The notes beneath the pieces are model-generated. The model saw nothing but the letters and a program-made list of their open reading frames with translations. It ran no database searches and had not been told where the DNA came from. DNA of 64,000 nucleotides from an uncultured candidate division Zixibacteria bacterium (lineage in GTDB: Bacteria; Zixibacteria; MSB-5A5; GN15; PGXB01). The stretch covers positions 1-64,000 of the forward strand of contig CALAMC010000036.1 in the NCBI GenBank assembly GCA_937925655.1. The letters run 5' to 3'. A program made the position numbers and the translations under genes. Below are positions 44,721 to 52,995 of this stretch, piece after piece (positions within the stretch are counted from its first letter, which is position 1; the number at the start of each line of letters is the position of its first letter).

Positions 44721-44748
44721 GGGCGGAAACTTAACTTGGTTTCCGCCC
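44721..44748 (+). terminator. terminator of the transhydrogenase operon
   Basis: A perfect 10-bp stem GGGCGGAAAC / GTTTCCGCCC with an 8-nt loop, followed by TTTATAATT (a weak U tract), 24 nt after pntB. The rest of the 382-nt gap to 45078 has an orphan promoter-like sequence at 44879-44906 and nothing else recognisable. Confidence 0.78.
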
Positions 44749-45078
44749 TTTATAATTGTGTCCAAGCATATCCATTATTACCATAATGCATTACATGACA
44801 TCCGGTTGTGACAAAATGGCTTCGTTTGGCATTTTTTTAATTTTTTGTTTATTTCTCCATCCTCCGGATTGACTTGTTTTGAAAGGAATCATGTTCGTCA
44901 TATATAAGAGAGACGAGCAGAATAAACATTGAAGTTATAGCGAAATTGCGGGCTTTTCAGAATAGAAGATGTAACACCGCACTTCGATTCGTTTGCTTCG
45001 AGGACTCAGCACAGGCAGTGCCTTCGGCAAGTCGGCGTGACCTACGTCTACCGTCGAACCAATTTTATGGGAAAATAT

Positions 45079-45831
45079 CTACAGGCCCAGATGGATGGCG
45101 ACGCCGCAAAGCAGAATTGTCAGGCCGGCGAGGGCGTGGGAATAGCGTGTCAATCCCGAAAAATCGAATAGTTTCAGGCCGCTCAAGAGAATCATGACGG
45201 CGGTGATCATGGTCCCGATCGTGACGAGGCTGAAAACCGAGGCCACCAGCACCATACCATAGAGACTGCTTTGCGCCGCGGGGTACATTAAAAGCGGGAT
45301 CAGCGGCTCGCACGGCCCGAAGACGAATATTAAAAAGATGACCCAGGGGGTGACGCTCTTTTGAGAATGGTGGTCGTGAGTATGGGCGCGATGAACATCG
45401 TTATCTTCATTTACATGATGTCCGTCAACCGATTCGTGATCATGACCGTCATCATGGATATGTTCGTGCTCATGGCCGTGCCCGAACAAATGGGAGTGGC
45501 CTTTATTTTTATAGGCGCGCCGAATGCCCCAGACGAGATAGACCAGCCCGAAAGCGGTCAACGCCCAGGCGGCCAGGTCGCCGCGGAAAGATTCCAGCCC
45601 CTCGATTTTGGAAATGGCGACGCCAAACAGGATGCCGATGATGCCGATCACGACCGAACTTAAAACATGTCCCAGTCCGCACAGGAAAGTTATAAACACG
45701 GTTTTGGCATTGGACCAGTTGCGGGATTTGGACAGGGCGACAAAGGGGATATAATGATCCGGCCCCAGCACGGTATGAATAAATCCGAGGCCGGCGGCGG
45801 TAATAAGCAAAGTCTGAAGTGTTGAATCCAT
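45079..45831 (-). CDS. NicO/RcnA-like metal transporter with His-rich loop
   Basis: 250 aa, about six membrane helices. The family motif HTVLGPDHYIPF is in the first helix, and residues ~110-155 form a histidine/aspartate-rich cytoplasmic loop (HSHLFGHGHEHEHIHDDGHD), as in nickel/cobalt export or uptake proteins. The second conserved segment FGPCEPLIPLLMYPAA suggests the related sulfite-exporter/UreH-like group. The metal and direction of transport cannot be told. GGAG precedes ATG by 8 nt. Single gene. Confidence 0.82.
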   Translation of the reverse strand: MDSTLQTLLITAAGLGFIHTVLGPDHYIPFVALSKSRNWSNAKTVFITFLCGLGHVLSSVVIGIIGILFGVAISKIEGLESFRGDLAAWALTAFGLVYLVWGIRRAYKNKGHSHLFGHGHEHEHIHDDGHDHESVDGHHVNEDNDVHRAHTHDHHSQKSVTPWVIFLIFVFGPCEPLIPLLMYPAAQSSLYGMVLVASVFSLVTIGTMITAVMILLSGLKLFDFSGLTRYSHALAGLTILLCGVAIHLGL

Positions 45832-45993
45832 AGTTGCGGCTCCTTAAATATTTTCGCGGGCCAAATATATCATAAGGCGGTCATATCGTCAATGACGTTC
45901 CATAACCGATTTTTGATTGCCTTCAGGGCAAAAACAGTATTGATTTTTCACAATAGCATTGCCATAAACGGTCGATTGCAGGGAGGAATTAAT

Positions 45994-46458
45994 ATGTCGC
46001 GCGCGCCGTATCAGGTTCTGGTTTTGCCATTTCGTGAAACCGAAGACGGGACAATCGAGTATGCACTTTTTCGGCGCCGGGATATGGATTTCTGGCAGGG
46101 CATAGCCGGGGGCGGTGAAGACGAGGAAACGCCTCTTGAGGCGGCCCGCCGCGAAGCTTTCGAGGAAGCCGGGATAAATGTCGGTTCGCCCATTTACATT
46201 CTGAAAACGGTGGCCTCGGTACCGGTCTATCATTTTGCCGAGGCGGTGAAGTGGTCGAAAGAGCTGTATGTTATACCGCAAGTGGCGTTTGCGGTGGACG
46301 TGGGCGACCAGGAGATTAACATATCCGCCGAACATGTCGCTTTCAAGTGGATGACATTCGAAGAAGCGATGGAATTACTTCACTGGGAAAGCAATCAAAC
46401 GGCCCTGTGGGAACTTAACGAACGGTTGCTGAACGATCATATGGTGGAAGTTGTATAA
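45994..46458 (+). CDS. NUDIX hydrolase
   Basis: 154 aa. The NUDIX box G-x5-E-x7-RE-x2-EE-x-G is complete (GGGEDEETPLEAARREAFEEAG, here in two pieces GGGEDEETPLEA and ARREAFEEAGI). Related to dihydroneopterin triphosphate pyrophosphatase-like NUDIX proteins by the ending FKWMTFEEAMELLHWESN, but the substrate is unknown. GGGAGG lies 7 nt before ATG, so an in-frame start 102 nt upstream was rejected. The next lipoprotein gene begins 41 nt later. Confidence 0.9.
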   Translation: MSRAPYQVLVLPFRETEDGTIEYALFRRRDMDFWQGIAGGGEDEETPLEAARREAFEEAGINVGSPIYILKTVASVPVYHFAEAVKWSKELYVIPQVAFAVDVGDQEINISAEHVAFKWMTFEEAMELLHWESNQTALWELNERLLNDHMVEVV

Positions 46459-46499
46459 GTATCGATAAACCAATAATCTTATAAAGGGAAGGTTTTGCA

Positions 46500-47063
46500 A
46501 TGAAGAAAGTTGTGATCCTTCTTGGTCTGGGCATGTCGCTGGTTATGACGGGATGTCTTCCCAGCGGCATAAACCCTTTTTATTCGGAAAACGACCTGGT
46601 CTTCGACCCCAATATAATCGGTTCCTGGGGTGAATCGGACGTGGAAACGACATTTATCGAGCGTGCCGATTCGCTGGTGTATAAGGTCAGTCTTGAAGAT
46701 GAAAGCGGGCGGGCGGCTTTCGAAGGTCATTTGTTCAAGATTAACGACATGCTATTTCTGGACCTTTACCCTGACGCCGAAGAACTCACCATGAACGAAA
46801 CTTATAAGGAGCATCTGATACCGGTGCATTCGCTGTATCGCGTCGAGAAAACGCATCCGGATCTGGTTCTGAACGTTTTCGATTATGACTGGCTGGCCAG
46901 GGAGATGGACCGGCAACCGGCGCCGCTGGCTCATATAAAAGTGCAGGGACGAATATTTTTCACGGCCACGACCGAAGAATTGCAGGCGTTCGTGGTTAAA
47001 AATATGGCTACTGCCGGCGCCTGGTCCGATGACCCGCTGGTGTTGCACCGGATCATCCGGTAG
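46500..47063 (+). CDS. lipoprotein of unknown function
   Basis: 187 aa. Signal peptide with lipobox VMTGCLPSG (Cys 19), then a domain of mixed strands beginning FYSENDLVFDPNIIGSWGE. No known family recognised. The GSWGE and later IHFTATTEELQAFV-like segments suggest a small lipocalin/beta-sandwich-type ligand domain, but this is a weak impression. GGGAAGG lies 7 nt before ATG. Probably co-transcribed with the NUDIX gene (41 nt gap). Confidence 0.8.
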   Translation: MKKVVILLGLGMSLVMTGCLPSGINPFYSENDLVFDPNIIGSWGESDVETTFIERADSLVYKVSLEDESGRAAFEGHLFKINDMLFLDLYPDAEELTMNETYKEHLIPVHSLYRVEKTHPDLVLNVFDYDWLAREMDRQPAPLAHIKVQGRIFFTATTEELQAFVVKNMATAGAWSDDPLVLHRIIR

Positions 47064-47156
47064 AGACATGGTAGAAAAAATGGCGACGGGCCTTCCGGGC
47101 TATTTATAGCTTTAAAGGCGCCGTCGCCGGGCACAAACACCGCATACCGTCATGTT

Positions 47157-49406
47157 TTATATTGCACTAAGCTTATAAAAGAACCTGTCCCCTTTGTTTT
47201 CGGCACACAGCGCCTGGCAGGAGTATCCGCGGTTTGCGATCTTTTCGGCGAAATTATTATAAACGTTTTCCCGGTCCGCGCCGTGCGTCGGGATCCAGGC
47301 GGCAGGTTTCAGCTTGTCCATGACATAGCAAACCGATTCTTCGAGCGCGATCGTATCGCCGGCATGGCATCCGGTGACGTTTAGAAAGGCGATATCGACG
47401 CGGTCAAACAGGCTGTCCAGGTAGTCGATTTCACGTGTAAAACCGAGTTGCTGTCCCTCGCGCCATCCGGCGTGGTCGCCGGCAAAGTACAGGTTAAGCC
47501 CGTCGACCTGCACCATGAATCCGACGCCGGCGTCGTTGGCATCGATGGTCGTGATTTCCAGTCCATTGATCGTTTTATACTGATGCGGGGCCATAAATTC
47601 ATAGGGCGGAACGGGAAGCCCCGACTGACGATGAATCGGCCGTAATTCCGGATGACAGCCGAATATGTACGATATATTCGGAACATTATCTTTCCAGCCG
47701 CAGATGGTCGTGTCATAGTGGTCCTGATGTTCATGAGAGACGAACACGGTGACATTTAAATCTTTGATTTCATCGGGATTAATATGCCCGTTGGCCAGAG
47801 AGGGTTCATCGGGTTCGGGGCCGTTTTTCCAGTAATCAAATATGAGCAGGTTGTTTTTGGTTTTGACCGCCCAGCCGCAATGCCCGGTGTACCACAGGTA
47901 TGCTTCGCCGTCGTTTATTGATTTTTTGAGAAGCGGTGACGGCCCGAAATTGCATTCCGTATCGCCGACAAGTTTACAACCCGCGGAGGCGATCATATCG
48001 GATATCCGTTTATGGCCGTACTTATCGGCGTAGGCCAGCGCCGAGCGACCCTGCGCGTCTTTGGCGTTCATATCGCCGCCGCTTTCGATGAGCATGCGAC
48101 AGATGTCCTGATAGCCTTTTATCGACGCCCAGTGCAGAGGTGTCCGCCCGTTTATGCTATCGACAAAGTCGATTTTAACACCTTTCGATAAGAGGTACTG
48201 TACGGTTTCGGTATCGCCGCATCGAACGGCATTCATAATCGGCCGGAAACCATCGGTGCCGGGGGCGTTAATATCGGCGCCATTTTCGACCAGTATTTTG
48301 ACTATATCCGCCGCCGACCGGGCCGCGGCGGCAAAAAGCGGCGTGCTACCGGTTTCGGATCCGGCATCCACGTCGGCACCCTTATCGAGCAGTAATCTAA
48401 CGGCGGCAGAATCGTTGCCGAAAACGGCGTAATGAAGCGGCGTATAGCCCCGGGTAGTGGCCGAGTTAATGTCAACGCCATGGTTCAGAATCAAAGTGAT
48501 TACTTCCGCATTGCCGCCAAAGACGGCCTGATGCAAAATTGTTTCGCCTTGTTCGCCTCGGTGATGGATCGAGGCTCCGGCGTCAATCAACATCCGGGCA
48601 ATGTCCACGCGCCCTTCGAATAAGGCCGACCCGAGGGGGGTCGTGCCGTTGTTATCGGCGCGGTCGAAATTGGCGCCGCCGTCAAGCAGGGCTTTGACGG
48701 CCTCGACATGTCCGGCCCGGGCCGCATTATGCAGTACTGTCCAGCCGTTGGACATGGTTAAATCAGGATCTAACCCTTTCGATATCAACCAGCGGATCGC
48801 CGCGGCATTGCCGTTATGCGCCGCCCACATCAAAGGGGGAGTACTATCGGTTGCGGCCGGGAGGCGTATGTCGAATCCTTTCGAGAAAAGCAGGTCGAAC
48901 ATCACCGAATCGGAGCGAACACAGGCCCAGTGGAACGGATAGCCGCCATAAGTTCGGTCTGCAATATTTTGATCGGCGCCGTGCTCGATAAGATATTTGG
49001 CGGCGTCAGGTTTATTGGTCATGATCGAAAACGTCAGAGGAGTGAAGGCGGCGTCTGATGGCCCATTAATATTAAAACCCTTCTCCAAAAAATATTCAAT
49101 CAACTCGACATGGCCGAAATAGGCGGCCAGCTGCAGGGCGTTGCTTCGGCGGTTGTTGACGGCGTTTATGTCCGCCCCGGCCTCGACCAGGTACTTGACC
49201 AAATCGGCATGGCCCTCAATCGTGGCACATAATAGCGGAGTTGTTCCGTTACTATCGGGGAGTTGAAGTTGGTCGGGATTTTCGGCCAATAGTTTTTTGA
49301 CTTCGTCCATATTTCCGCCGCGGGCGGCGTCATGAATCGGCCCGGCGGATAATATGGGAGTTATACTGAACAATAGAGTGAGGGCGAATATATACGACTT
49401 AGCCAT
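47157..49406 (-). CDS. secreted ankyrin-repeat protein fused to metallo-beta-lactamase fold hydrolase
   Basis: 749 aa. A signal peptide (YIFALTLLFSITPILSA) is followed by about 14 consecutive ankyrin repeats (residues ~25-490; each with TPL-type helix caps and GADIN-type loops), then a metallo-beta-lactamase domain of ~240 residues. That domain carries HEHQDH (about residues 556-561), the later FAGDHAG and a final THG, as in UlaG-like hydrolases. It should act in the periplasm or outside; the repeats probably bind a protein partner. AAGGA lies 7 nt before ATG; an in-frame start 63 nt upstream was rejected. The substrate is unknown. Confidence 0.87.
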   Translation of the reverse strand: MAKSYIFALTLLFSITPILSAGPIHDAARGGNMDEVKKLLAENPDQLQLPDSNGTTPLLCATIEGHADLVKYLVEAGADINAVNNRRSNALQLAAYFGHVELIEYFLEKGFNINGPSDAAFTPLTFSIMTNKPDAAKYLIEHGADQNIADRTYGGYPFHWACVRSDSVMFDLLFSKGFDIRLPAATDSTPPLMWAAHNGNAAAIRWLISKGLDPDLTMSNGWTVLHNAARAGHVEAVKALLDGGANFDRADNNGTTPLGSALFEGRVDIARMLIDAGASIHHRGEQGETILHQAVFGGNAEVITLILNHGVDINSATTRGYTPLHYAVFGNDSAAVRLLLDKGADVDAGSETGSTPLFAAAARSAADIVKILVENGADINAPGTDGFRPIMNAVRCGDTETVQYLLSKGVKIDFVDSINGRTPLHWASIKGYQDICRMLIESGGDMNAKDAQGRSALAYADKYGHKRISDMIASAGCKLVGDTECNFGPSPLLKKSINDGEAYLWYTGHCGWAVKTKNNLLIFDYWKNGPEPDEPSLANGHINPDEIKDLNVTVFVSHEHQDHYDTTICGWKDNVPNISYIFGCHPELRPIHRQSGLPVPPYEFMAPHQYKTINGLEITTIDANDAGVGFMVQVDGLNLYFAGDHAGWREGQQLGFTREIDYLDSLFDRVDIAFLNVTGCHAGDTIALEESVCYVMDKLKPAAWIPTHGADRENVYNNFAEKIANRGYSCQALCAENKGDRFFYKLSAI

Positions 49407-49541
49407 AATGCAATCCTTGGCAATAAAGGGTTGGGGGTTGCTCTTTTGATTAAAGACGAGCGAGCCCATGAATTGTTCAATGCTGCCGGGGAATAAATAA
49501 ATGTGGATTAATAAGTCTATTTATGCTCATAATATCATGGA

Positions 49542-49977
49542 CAATAGGCGGTTGCGGCAAGATGGGTTCGTTCATGGGATATTTTTTTGTTTTCATTCCC
49601 TCCCCTACGCGCGAATCGCGAGGCAATGGCATGCGTTATAATGAAGTGTGACGGGCGGGAATGACATCGGCCGGGGCTAGAGCAGGCGGCGGACTTTATG
49701 AAATTCAGGGCAGGCGGGGCGGCAGTCATCCACTCAATATCAAGAGCAATAGGCGGTTGCGGTAAAATGGGTTCGAATTTGATTTTTTTTATTTTTTTCA
49801 GGGGTTTCGGCGATCGGTATAATGACAAATTCAAGGTTTCAAATATGCCGTGACAAAATTTTGTGGACATTTTTATGGCCTCCATATATGGGGGCGGGCG
49901 GAATTAACATCGGGTTGGGGGCAAAACAGGCGGCAGACAATTCGAAGTTTAGGGCAGGCGGGGCTTCTGGAGTTGAC
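49542..49977. repeat. two diverged copies of an ~200-nt intergenic repeat
   Basis: Copy A (49542-49733) and copy B (49747-49977) both open with AATAGGCGGTTGCGG followed by AA-ATGGGTTCG, and both end with a GGCGG-A/T-AACATCGG ... CAGGCGG-GAC ... AGGGCAGGCGGGGC block. Matching is high at both ends, with the middle diverged and of different length. No conserved reading frame was found. The whole 857-nt gap 49407-50263 has no convincing gene. Confidence 0.65.
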
Positions 49978-49994
49978 TTGAATGTCCGAAAGAT

Positions 49995-50242
49995 TCCACC
50001 CACCGATCGCGCATATGGGTGGATGTGATGAAGGATTGGAGCACTATCTGACTTAACCACCCTACGGGTGGGATACCTATTTTGGGAAAGGGGGCTAATA
50101 TAGCAGGTGGTGCATTTTGGCAAATAAAATGAATGAGTGGAACATCAAGCATTCCTACGGCAAGCCGTGGGCGACCCCGGCTTATTCTCACGTATGAGAA
50201 AATTCGAGAAAACCAAGAACTGGATCCCGATTTCAACGGGAT
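49995..50242. repeat. chain of five short hairpins
   Basis: Perfect or near-perfect inverted repeats: 49995-50023 (TCCACCC/GGGTGGA), 50057-50071 (CCACCC/GGGTGG, 3-nt loop), 50155-50170 (CTACGG/CCGTGG), 50185-50200 (TTCTCA/TGAGAA), 50224-50242 (ATCCCG/CGGGAT). The first two share arms and could pair alternatively. Confidence 0.55.
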
Positions 50243-50263
50243 GACAAACAAGGATATTGTTTC

Positions 50264-51667
50264 TTATGATCTATGGCCGCCAGCGCGGAGTTCTTTGAAG
50301 TATTTGCGGGTGGCGGCGGCGACGACGCCGGACAGGCCGATCAGGGCAACCAGGTTGGGCGCCGCCATGAAGGCGTTGAGAATGTCGGCGACGGCCCAGA
50401 CGATATCGATAATCAAAACGGCCCCGATGGGGATGAAAATTAAAAAGAACCAGCGATAATAAATGACCCATTTGCGGTCAAAGATGTATTCAAAGCCCTT
50501 TTCGCCGTAGTATGACCAGCTGATGATGGTCGAATAGGCAAACAACACCAGGCCGATCGAGACCATGCGGGCTCCCCACGACGGCAGGACCGACTCGAAA
50601 GCCGCCGCCGTCAGGGGCGTGCCGTTGAGCGGAAGGCCATCGGGCCCAAGTTCCATCCATTGGCCGGTGACGATAATCACCAGCCCGGTCATGGTACAAA
50701 TGACGATGGTATCGACAAAGGGGCCGATCATGGCGACCAGGCCTTCGCGCACCGGTTCGTTGACTTTGGCGGCGGCGTGGGCCATCGGGGCCGACCCGAG
50801 GCCGGATTCATTGGAAAACAGACCGCGGCGGATGCCCTGCTGGAGAGTCAGCCATACGGTCGAACCGGCAAAGCCGCCGGCCGCGCCGGTCGGGGTGAAG
50901 GCTTCTTCGAATATCAGGGCCAGAGCCGGAAAAACGCGGTCATAGGACAACAATAAGACGACAACGGCTGTCAGAACATAGAGAACGCTCATGAACGGGA
51001 CCAGTTTGCTGGCCACCTGGCCGATTCGTCTGATACCGCCGACAATCACCAGCCCGACCAGTATGGCCATGACCAGACCGACGCCCAGTCGGAAATACAA
51101 TTCATGGGCGGCGCCTTTGGCGGAAAACAGGGTCGCCAGGCCATCGGCGACGGAATTGGCCTGCACCATATTGCCGATTCCGAGAGCCGTGACGGCGGTG
51201 CACCCGGCGAATATAAAGGCCAGCCATTTCCATTTTTTGCCCAATCCCAGTTCGATATAGTACATCGGGCCACCCCGGACATAACCATCGGCATCGATTC
51301 GGCGATACATCACGGCCAGCGTGCAACAGGTATATTTCAGGGCCATGCCGAAGACGGCGGTGACCCACATCCAGAACATGGCGCCCGGCCCGCCGATGGC
51401 GACGGCGGTCGCCACGCCGGCGATATTGCCGGTGCCGATGGTCGCCGACAGAGCGGCCGAAAGGGCTTGAAAGTGAGTGATGGCGCCCTCGAATTCGGGT
51501 TTGTCGTATCGGCCGGAAATCAACTCGAAACTGTGTTTGAAACCCCGGAACTGGACAAAAACGTTGCGCAGGGTCACGAGGACGCCGGTTCCCAGCAAGA
51601 CGGCCACGAGCGGAATCCCCCAGACGAAATCCTGAAGGGGCGAAATGATATTCAGAAGTTGCTCCAT
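50264..51667 (-). CDS. sodium:alanine symporter (AGCS family)
   Basis: 467 aa, about 11 membrane helices. Conserved AGCS segments are visible: LSATIGTGNIAGVATAVAIG, GPGAMFWMWVTAVFGMALK and GLFSNESGLGSAPMAHAAA. It takes up alanine or glycine with sodium at the inner membrane. Divergent from the small gene at 51686, with only 18 nt between the two starts; no Shine-Dalgarno, and TAATAT lies about 13 nt before ATG. Confidence 0.93.
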   Translation of the reverse strand: MEQLLNIISPLQDFVWGIPLVAVLLGTGVLVTLRNVFVQFRGFKHSFELISGRYDKPEFEGAITHFQALSAALSATIGTGNIAGVATAVAIGGPGAMFWMWVTAVFGMALKYTCCTLAVMYRRIDADGYVRGGPMYYIELGLGKKWKWLAFIFAGCTAVTALGIGNMVQANSVADGLATLFSAKGAAHELYFRLGVGLVMAILVGLVIVGGIRRIGQVASKLVPFMSVLYVLTAVVVLLLSYDRVFPALALIFEEAFTPTGAAGGFAGSTVWLTLQQGIRRGLFSNESGLGSAPMAHAAAKVNEPVREGLVAMIGPFVDTIVICTMTGLVIIVTGQWMELGPDGLPLNGTPLTAAAFESVLPSWGARMVSIGLVLFAYSTIISWSYYGEKGFEYIFDRKWVIYYRWFFLIFIPIGAVLIIDIVWAVADILNAFMAAPNLVALIGLSGVVAAATRKYFKELRAGGHRS

Positions 51668-51685
51668 TTGGATTTAGTTAATATT

Positions 51686-52009
51686 ATGAATTGGCTAACA
51701 CAACAAAAAAGTATCGATATGGAAGGTGATGATTTAAGAAGGTTTTTTGCCGAGCTTTTGCGCGACCACGGGTATATTCCGACGTCGGCCATGCAGACGA
51801 TGGGCAAGCTGATCAGGCTGACGGCGGAATATCGCGACCGGTGGAAAGAGGAGCATCACGAAATTCTTACGGTCGGCGAAACGCGCACGGCGATTGAAAT
51901 ATATATAAAGGCCATTGAAACCGAAACGCGTCCGGTAAGGGTTGGGCCTAAAATCGACGGGCTTATCAGGTTATGGCTCAAGGAAATCAACGGGCGCAAA
52001 TTTGATTGA
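51686..52009 (+). CDS. small helical protein of unknown function
   Basis: 107 aa. Mostly amphipathic helix, charged: DMEGDDLRRFFAELLRDHG and TAEYRDRWKEEHHEIL are visible. No family recognised; no signal or membrane helix. Two starts are possible: ATG 51686, preceded by TTTGGAT, or ATG 51719. Its 3' end is followed by a hairpin at 52018. Divergent from the alanine symporter gene; the short gap suggests shared or overlapping promoters. Confidence 0.55.
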   Translation: MNWLTQQKSIDMEGDDLRRFFAELLRDHGYIPTSAMQTMGKLIRLTAEYRDRWKEEHHEILTVGETRTAIEIYIKAIETETRPVRVGPKIDGLIRLWLKEINGRKFD

Positions 52010-52017
52010 GGTCATGA

Positions 52018-52041
52018 GCGTCAGGAAGGGATTCCTGGCGC
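52018..52041 (+). terminator. terminator-like hairpin after the small gene
   Basis: A 10-bp stem (GCGTCAGGAA / TTCCTGGCGC, one G-U pair, 4-nt loop) starts 9 nt after the stop codon. The following U run is weak (CGCTTTAAG), so termination is only probable. Confidence 0.5.
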
Positions 52042-52056
52042 CGCTTTAAGAAGATG

Positions 52057-52102
52057 TTGAAACCTCCCGCGCCATGCGAGGGACCTTCGGCAGGGGTTTC
52101 AA
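52057..52102. repeat. intergenic inverted repeat upstream of PCMT
   Basis: TTGAAACC (52057-52064) and GGTTTCAA (52095-52102) frame a GC-rich inner hairpin containing TCCC/GGGA. It resembles the other REP-like elements in this window. Confidence 0.45.
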
Positions 52103-52141
52103 AACAAAAGTCAAGTCGGACGTATGATTTAAAGGGTGAGG

Positions 52142-52888
52142 ATGGAAAAGATGAACAATTTTAATCGATTATCGACGAGGGCCTTGTTATATTTTGCGGT
52201 TATGGGATTTCTTTTATCATGTTCAGCCCAAGGCGAGGCGGAAGCGGACCCGGAAGAGCAGTATGCCGCCCAGCGCGAGGCGATGGTGACGCATCAGCTG
52301 GCCGGGCGCGACGTCTCCGACCGCGACGTGCTCGACGCCATGCGCACGGTGCCGCGGCACCTGTTCGTGCCGAAAAAATACCGTGATGAATCCTATCGCG
52401 ACCATCCCCTGCCGATCGGCGAGGGACAGACTATATCGCAGCCGTATATCGTCGGCATTATGACGCAGCTTCTGGACGTCGATTCGACCTCGAAGGTTCT
52501 TGAAATCGGCACGGGGTCGGGCTATCAGGCGGCGGTTCTGGCCGAAATCTGCGATTCGGTGTTTTCGATAGAAATTGTCGAACCGCTGGCGGCGCGGGCG
52601 GATTATTTGCTCGATTCACTGGGTTATAAAGTCAAAGTCCGTTGTGGCGACGGTTATCGGGGCTGGGAGGAACATGCGCCGTTTGATGGCATCATCGTCA
52701 CGGCGGCGGCGCCGAAAATTCCACAACCGCTGATCGACCAGCTCAAGGTCGGCGGACGGCTGGTTATCCCGGTCGGCGATTATAGCCAGGACTTGATGGT
52801 TATAACCAAGACCGAAGACGGGTTCGCCAAGAAAAATATTTTCGGGGTGCGGTTTGTGCCGATGACGGGTGAAGTACAGAAGAAATAA
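52142..52888 (+). CDS. protein-L-isoaspartate O-methyltransferase, lipoprotein form
   Basis: 248 aa. The PCMT domain has SAM motif VLEIGTGSGYQAAVLAE, HLFVPKKYRDESYRDHPLPIG and VTAAAPKIPQPLIDQLK, which are family-typical. It repairs isoaspartyl residues using SAM. Unusually, it has a lipoprotein signal (VMGFLLSCSAQ, Cys about residue 30) so it would sit on the periplasmic side, where SAM is not expected; the source of SAM is unclear. AAGGG and GAGG precede the ATG used; ATG 52151 is a possible alternative. Confidence 0.85.
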   Translation: MEKMNNFNRLSTRALLYFAVMGFLLSCSAQGEAEADPEEQYAAQREAMVTHQLAGRDVSDRDVLDAMRTVPRHLFVPKKYRDESYRDHPLPIGEGQTISQPYIVGIMTQLLDVDSTSKVLEIGTGSGYQAAVLAEICDSVFSIEIVEPLAARADYLLDSLGYKVKVRCGDGYRGWEEHAPFDGIIVTAAAPKIPQPLIDQLKVGGRLVIPVGDYSQDLMVITKTEDGFAKKNIFGVRFVPMTGEVQKK

Positions 52889-52995
52889 AGCCGGATGGGC
52901 GACAGTGTTATTAACGATATTGACATATGACATTCGCCGCCGTAGTTTGAGCGAAAATTGACGATAAAGGACATAAATAAACAAGGAGTTTGGAT

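Noticed and set aside
49535..49885. 116-aa frame across repeat copy A and B
   Set aside because: The frame is not conserved between the copies and the product is low in complexity; treated as non-coding repeat.
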